This document shows, piece after piece, positions 43,179-47,189 of a stretch of 47,189 bases of DNA. The stretch spans positions 1-47,189 of the forward strand of contig CAAGLF010000077.1 of the NCBI GenBank assembly GCA_900770705.1. The letters run 5' to 3'. The position numbers and the translations under genes were made by a program. The notes under the pieces are model-generated. The model was not told the DNA's origin. It saw only the letters and a program-made list of their open reading frames with translations, and searched no databases. The stretch's first letter is position 1; each line of letters begins with the position of its first letter. The DNA is from Bacteroidaceae bacterium (GTDB lineage: Bacteria > Bacteroidota > Bacteroidia > Bacteroidales > Bacteroidaceae).

Positions 43179-44459
43179 ATGGGCCTACTTTCCCATATCC
43201 TGCCAAAAGGCATTATAGGCACTACCCATCTGCCGCTTTTCATAGCACGACGCTATCTTTTCTCCAAGAAAAGCCACAATGCCATCAACATTATTTCGGC
43301 TATCTCCGTGGCCGGCGTTGCCATCGCAACGCTGGCGCTCGTTTGCACGCTTTCCGTTTTCAATGGCTTCAAGGATCTTGTCGGTAGCTTGTACACAGAA
43401 TTTGATCCGGAGCTGAAAATCGTTCCGGCCAAGGGAAAAATGATGGAATCCACGGACATACGCCTGCAGACCGTGCGGAAAGACGCACGAATTGCTGCAG
43501 CAGCTGAATGTCTGGAGGACCACGCGCTGATTTTGTTCCAGGGACATCCGCTTGTCGTGCAGGTAAAAGGCGTTTCGCCCGAGTTCGAACAGGTGACGGG
43601 CATAGACAGCATTCTCTACGGCCGCGGCCGCGGCTTCCAGCTCAGTTCCGGCGGCGTGGAGTACGGCATTCCGGGGCGCTGGCTGGCCGAAAGGATTATC
43701 GGTCCCGGCAACTACGACTACGGCTCCCTGCAGATATGCGCACCTAAGAAGGGGGAAAGAATCAATGCGGCCAACCCTATCGAAAGTTTCAACGTCGAGG
43801 AACTCGTTAGTCCGGGGCTGGTTTTTGCAGTGAACCAGAAAAAATACGATGACAGGTACTTCCTCACCTCGCTCGACTTCACACAAGCGCTTTTCGACCA
43901 GGCGGGAATGATTTCCAGCCTCGAACTCCGCCTGAAGTCGCCGCAAGACATTCCTTCCGCGCAACAACATTTCCAAAAGACACTCGGAAGCAATTTTCAC
44001 GTGCTCAACCAGGCGGAACAGCAGGAGGAAGTTTTTGCCATTATGAACTTAGAGAAAACCATTGCCTACCTTTTTCTCACTTTCATCCTGATAGTGGCTT
44101 GTTTCAACATCATAGGCAGTGTTTCCATGCTGATACTTGAAAAAAAGTCCGATGCCGCCGTTCTTTCCTGCCTCGGCGCCACGGACAAGATGGTCCGACG
44201 CATATTTTTCGCCGAGGGCGCATTCATTACCTTGCTTGGAGCCATACTTGGCATTGCTGGCGGCCTGCTGCTCTGCTATGTCCAGATGGAGTTCGGGCTG
44301 CTGAAACTGGGCGGTGATGAGGGAAACTTCATTATCACCGCCTATCCCGTGAGCGTACATCCGCAGGACATTCTCCTGGTGTTCCTGACGGTGCTTGTTG
44401 TGGGCTTTGCTGCCGTCTGGTATCCCGTGAATTATCTCAGCAAGCGCTTCCTCGGCTGA
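43179..44459 (+). CDS. LolC/LolE-type ABC permease (FtsX family)
   Basis: Inner-membrane permease of the lipoprotein-release type, 426 residues. The N-terminus has PLFIARRYLFSKKSHNAINIISAISVAGVAIATLALVCTLSVFNGF, the first membrane helix. A periplasmic domain of about 230 residues follows, then three helices starting near IAYLFLTFILIVACFNIIGSVSMLILEKKSDAAVLSCLGA. It ends in VWYPVNYLSKRFLG. The ATPase partner is not in this neighbourhood. A role in lipoprotein sorting is inferred from family. It lies between rbfA and a flippase gene on the same strand, with gaps of 33 and 67 bases. Confidence 0.9.
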   Translation: MGLLSHILPKGIIGTTHLPLFIARRYLFSKKSHNAINIISAISVAGVAIATLALVCTLSVFNGFKDLVGSLYTEFDPELKIVPAKGKMMESTDIRLQTVRKDARIAAAAECLEDHALILFQGHPLVVQVKGVSPEFEQVTGIDSILYGRGRGFQLSSGGVEYGIPGRWLAERIIGPGNYDYGSLQICAPKKGERINAANPIESFNVEELVSPGLVFAVNQKKYDDRYFLTSLDFTQALFDQAGMISSLELRLKSPQDIPSAQQHFQKTLGSNFHVLNQAEQQEEVFAIMNLEKTIAYLFLTFILIVACFNIIGSVSMLILEKKSDAAVLSCLGATDKMVRRIFFAEGAFITLLGAILGIAGGLLLCYVQMEFGLLKLGGDEGNFIITAYPVSVHPQDILLVFLTVLVVGFAAVWYPVNYLSKRFLG

Positions 44460-44526
44460 CTCCGGCCGAAGTATGTTGCCGAAGCGCCGGCTCCGACGTT
44501 GGTTTTCACCCTAAAAATTTCCTAAC

Positions 44527-45978
44527 TTGCCTGTTTCGTCCTACAAACACATATTAAAGTATACGGGGCTGTTCGGTAGTGTGCAGTTTCTCGGCATGGC
44601 GACCTCGATAGTCCGCAACAAACTGACGGCGGTGCTCATCGGGGCAGCGGGAATGGGCATATCGGAGTTGTACTTCCGCACGGCGAATTTTCTGAGCAAC
44701 GCCTGCAATCTCGGTTTAGGCTTCTCGGCTATACGCAAGTTGTCGGAAAATTTTGAAGATACCTCCGATGTCAACCGGGCACACTACGTGAAACTCATCA
44801 GGTCGTGGGTAATGCTGACAGCCGCCCTGGCATTTCTGCTTACCTTGGCCTTTGCACCGCTGCTGAGCCACCTGGCAGGTGCTTCAGGCCAGCGAGTTGC
44901 AGGTTTTATGGCCTTGGCGCCAATGGTAGCGCTGATGATTCTGCAAGGTGGCGAGCTGGCAGTTTTGAAAGGGCTCCGACGTCTGCGCGAGCTGGCCAAA
45001 AGCGCCGTGCAGGCCACTATAATCACTCTTTTCTCCACGATAGGCATTTATTTATGGCTGGGAATGGCGGGTATTCTGCCTGTTCTGATTGTAGCCGCGC
45101 TGGTCAATCTGCTGACCACGCTCCATTATTCCACCCGCTACGTTCCCTATCGTCTTTCTTTCGGAAAATGGCGTTTTTTCAAGCAGGGCATTCCCCTTGT
45201 CAGGCTCGGAATGGCGTATGTAGTGGCGGGAATAGCCAGTACGGGTGCGGAACTACTCGTGCGCTACTACTTCGCAAGCATTGCCTCGGAGGTAGAAGTG
45301 GGACTCTACGCCGCCGGACTCACGTTGACCGTCAGTTACGCGCGTATGGTGTTCATAGCGATGGACAGCGACTTTTTTCCGCAACTTTCGGCCGTGGTGG
45401 AAAATCCTGTCTCGAAGAATCAGTTGATCAGCCGGCAGACCGACGTGCTCATCCTGCTGATTACGCCTTTTCTCCTGCTTTTTTCCCTGCTTTTGCCCGT
45501 GATAGTTCCGCTGATTTACACGGGAGAATTTATAGTTGTGGTTCCAATGGTGAATGCCGCCCTGCTGTATATGTTTTTCAAGGCGGCCTATTTACCTATG
45601 GCCTATCTGCCGCTGGCTGCCGGCCACCCCGTTACGTATATGACAATGGAAGTTATTTATGATGCCGAGATGGTAGTGTGTGTCGTGGCGGGATACCATC
45701 TGGGCGGCCTGACAGGTGCCGGTATAGGCCTTTCCGTAGCCAATCTGCTCGACTTACTGGCCATTATGGCGGTATATATACCGCGCTATAAGCTGAAATT
45801 AGAGCGCAACGTGGTCCTGCGCTCACTTATGCAGTTCCTGCTGCTCACGCTGGGGCTGGCACTTTCCTTTGCCGAGCTTTCTCTTCCGGTTTATGGCCTG
45901 CGGGTAGGGTGTTTGGTGCTGTCGGCAGGCATTACTTTCTACTTCCTCTGGCATAAGTCGGGTTTCCGTCTGCATTAG
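44527..45978 (+). CDS. Polysaccharide/O-antigen flippase (Wzx-like)
   Basis: Multi-spanning inner-membrane protein of the oligosaccharide flippase superfamily, 483 residues with about 12-14 predicted helices. The start SYKHILKYTGLFGSVQFLGMATSIVRNKLTAVLIGAAGMG is typical of Bacteroidetes O-antigen translocases. No ATG precedes this conserved opening, and an in-frame TAA lies 15 bases upstream, so TTG at 44527 is the likely start; the first ATG would lose 23 conserved residues. No glycosyltransferases are adjacent, so the transported lipid-linked glycan is unknown. The gene ends at a repeat-rich 657-base gap. Confidence 0.87.
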   Translation: MPVSSYKHILKYTGLFGSVQFLGMATSIVRNKLTAVLIGAAGMGISELYFRTANFLSNACNLGLGFSAIRKLSENFEDTSDVNRAHYVKLIRSWVMLTAALAFLLTLAFAPLLSHLAGASGQRVAGFMALAPMVALMILQGGELAVLKGLRRLRELAKSAVQATIITLFSTIGIYLWLGMAGILPVLIVAALVNLLTTLHYSTRYVPYRLSFGKWRFFKQGIPLVRLGMAYVVAGIASTGAELLVRYYFASIASEVEVGLYAAGLTLTVSYARMVFIAMDSDFFPQLSAVVENPVSKNQLISRQTDVLILLITPFLLLFSLLLPVIVPLIYTGEFIVVVPMVNAALLYMFFKAAYLPMAYLPLAAGHPVTYMTMEVIYDAEMVVCVVAGYHLGGLTGAGIGLSVANLLDLLAIMAVYIPRYKLKLERNVVLRSLMQFLLLTLGLALSFAELSLPVYGLRVGCLVLSAGITFYFLWHKSGFRLH

Positions 45979-45999
45979 TCAGTCTACCTGTTTTCTCTC

Positions 46000-46075
46000 T
46001 ACTACAAAGGCGAAACTTCGGGCCCGGAAAAAATTTTTTCTACGGAGATAAATTTTTTTTCGGGCCTTCTATTTT
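46000..46075. repeat. Mosaic module downstream of the flippase gene
   Basis: ACTACAAAGGCGAAACTTCGGGCCCGG, then AAAAAATTTTTTCTACGGAGATAA (46028-46051) and TTTTTTTTCGGGCC. The middle segment matches the A6T6-CTGCGGCGA unit at 41962 and the CGGAGATAA motif at 41934 and 37210-37235 (reverse). Confidence 0.7.
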
Positions 46076-46093
46076 TTTCTTCCTGCCCACAAA

Positions 46094-46584
46094 TTTATCC
46101 TTTCTGCAAAACCACCGGATTTTCCGCAGCGAAAGGCTGTGGAAAATCCGGTGGAAAAACGGCGGAAAACCTGCTTTTATCTCCGGGGAAAAACATACGG
46201 CCCGGAGACGGCCCTGCACTTTTCCTTTTTCCACACGTACACACCGTTTTCCGCGGATTATCCGCTGTTTTTACCCTTATATTTCCGCATTTCTTCTTCC
46301 GAAAAGGGCGGGGTACAACTGTTTTCCACCGTATGTGGACAGTAGTCGGAAGTATAGTTCTATCTCCCTGATTCTTTTCTGAGAAAAGGGAATCACCGGC
46401 GGTGGAAAACCAGCGGAAAAATGGGGAAAGAAGGAGGACATCGGAACTACCAAATTTTTCTGCCCGCTTCTTTCCACATAATCTGCCGCCTATATATAAT
46501 ATCATAGACATACATTTTCAAAATAAAGAGAAAGAAAAAATAAAAAGGATAATAATAAAACCGACAGCCGCCGGAAGTGGATAA
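46094..46584. other. Cluster of DnaA-box-like sequences beside an AT-rich stretch
   Basis: Sequences close to TTATCCACA occur at 46138-46146 (TGTGGAAAA), 46227-46235 (TTTTCCACA), 46322-46330 (TTTTCCACC), 46334-46342 (TGTGGACAG), 46401-46409 (GGTGGAAAA), 46470-46478 (CTTTCCACA) and 46576-46584 (AGTGGATAA). TTATCCGCT is at 46258. Positions 46488-46560 are almost only A and T. This could be a replication origin, but the flanking genes converge on it and part of the AT stretch is the U tract of the ribD terminator. No gene is seen in the gap 45979-46635. Confidence 0.3.
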
Positions 46585-46603
46585 CCCGTAGCGGCTGTCG
46601 GTT
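46559..46603 (-). terminator. Terminator of ribD
   Basis: AACCGACAGCCGC (46559-46571) pairs perfectly with 46591-46603. On the minus strand the stem is followed by TTATTATTATCCTTTTTATT, a long U-rich run. The loop holds TTATCCACT. Confidence 0.8.
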
Positions 46604-46635
46604 GGAAAAGGGGGATGGGGTTTTCTTCCTGCCCT

Positions 46636-47175
46636 TCATTCGTGCCGGTTGCGCCAATGGCGGTAATTCCGGCCGAAGAAGGTGAAATTCTCTGCTGCGT
46701 GAGCAGCCGGTACCACGGGTGCCTCTACGCCTTCGCCCAGCACTTGCGGAGAAGTTTCGGCCCAGGCCTCATCCCAAAGTCCGCTTTCGATGAAAGTACG
46801 GAGAGTCTCCGGTCCTCCTTCGACGAGCAGGGACTGGCATCCGAGGTCATAGAGTTGTGCAAAGAGGTCGTCGATGTTCCGGGCGCGTCGGAAACCTTTC
46901 GGAAGTGCCTCTCCTTCCGTATTTCCAAGTACGAAGGGCAGCGGCTGACGCCCCGGCCAATGACGTAGCGTGAGTTTGGGCCGGTCTTTCAGCCAGGTAT
47001 TTTTTCCTACGACAATGGCATCGTTTTCTGCCCGCAGCCTATGTACGCGCAGCTGCGTGAGCAGCGTAGAAATCTGCAGGGGATTTTTTCCATCCCCCAC
47101 GCTACGCAATCTGTCCACCTTTCCATCGGCCGTTTCCGCCCACTTCAGCGTGACGTACGGCCTGTGGAGTGTGTG
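46636..47175 (-). CDS. ribD: Riboflavin biosynthesis protein RibD, C-terminal part
   Basis: The reductase half of the bifunctional deaminase/reductase that makes the pyrimidine precursor of riboflavin. The frame is open to the right edge, so the N-terminal deaminase part is missing. Upstream of the first possible internal start the frame reads RPYVTLKWAETADGKVDRL, the usual opening of the RibD reductase domain, which shows the gene continues beyond the window. NDAIVVGKNTW, DRPKLTLR and LLVEGGPETLRTFIESGLWDE are conserved NADPH- and substrate-binding segments. The coding sequence ends at 47175, where adapter sequence begins. Confidence 0.93.
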   Translation of the reverse strand, partial: HTLHRPYVTLKWAETADGKVDRLRSVGDGKNPLQISTLLTQLRVHRLRAENDAIVVGKNTWLKDRPKLTLRHWPGRQPLPFVLGNTEGEALPKGFRRARNIDDLFAQLYDLGCQSLLVEGGPETLRTFIESGLWDEAWAETSPQVLGEGVEAPVVPAAHAAENFTFFGRNYRHWRNRHE

Positions 47176-47189
47176 AGATCGGAAGAGCA
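47176..47189 (+). other. Illumina adapter remnant
   Basis: AGATCGGAAGAGCA is the first 14 bases of the standard TruSeq adapter. It interrupts the ribD frame at the contig edge, so it is an untrimmed sequencing artefact and not genomic. Confidence 0.9.

Noticed and set aside
46485..46510. dif site near the Xer gene
   Set aside because: The TATATATAATATCAT stretch lacks the two recognisable Xer-binding half-sites of known dif sequences.

Overview
The window (47,189 bases, GC-rich) reads as a chromosomal contig of a Bacteroidales bacterium, most like Prevotellaceae. The signs are: promoters of the Bacteroidetes type (TTTG, 19-21 bases, TAnnTTTG) before many genes; almost no Shine-Dalgarno sequences; lipoproteins with acidic residues after the lipobox cysteine; a TonB-dependent receptor; and two secreted proteins ending in the 'D(I/L)SGRR..(KG)..I.(N/S)GKK' tail common in Prevotella. 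Thirty-one protein genes are supported. No tRNA, rRNA, CRISPR array, phage or IS transposase was seen. The last 14 bases are Illumina adapter, so the right end is an assembly artefact edge.

Layout. 1-5520 (minus strand): acpP, fabF and rnc (cut by the left edge), then hisS and a secreted endonuclease/exonuclease/phosphatase protein. 5827-12234 (plus): a TonB-dependent receptor, a DUF5689 lipoprotein, a choice-of-anchor J lipoprotein and a DNA/RNA non-specific endonuclease lipoprotein. With the divergent nuclease these look like a surface system for degrading and importing extracellular nucleic acid. 12438-14030 (minus): nadB. 14601-22482 (plus): an M16 peptidase, then a TolC/MacA/MacB-ATPase/MacB-permease export operon. 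22788-26893: floA and a GH33 sialidase. 27088-30146: a DUF4294 protein diverging from RNase R. 30287-34384 (minus): a succinate-type CoA transferase and a large secreted MucBP-like protein. 34808-35077: rpsO. 35189-41206 (minus): a sulfatase/LTA-synthase-like membrane protein, uvrA and a Xer recombinase. 41463-45978 (plus): aroQ, an O-methyltransferase, rbfA, a LolC/E-type permease and a polysaccharide flippase. 46636-47175 (minus): the 3' part of ribD.

Most gene ends carry clear hairpin terminators. Three housekeeping genes (acpP, rpsO, rbfA) share an extended promoter with GCTTGGC in the -33 region.

The most unusual signal is a family of short palindromic modules (A6T6 cores, CTGCGGCGAAA, TTTCGGGCCCGGAAGTTT, TTACAAGGCC(C)GGAA, CGGAGATAA) that recurs as a mosaic in about a dozen intergenic gaps, often serving as terminators. 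One copy lies in frame inside uvrA and encodes a K/E/T-rich linker. A 657-base gap at 45979-46635 also holds a cluster of DnaA-box-like sequences and an AT-rich stretch.
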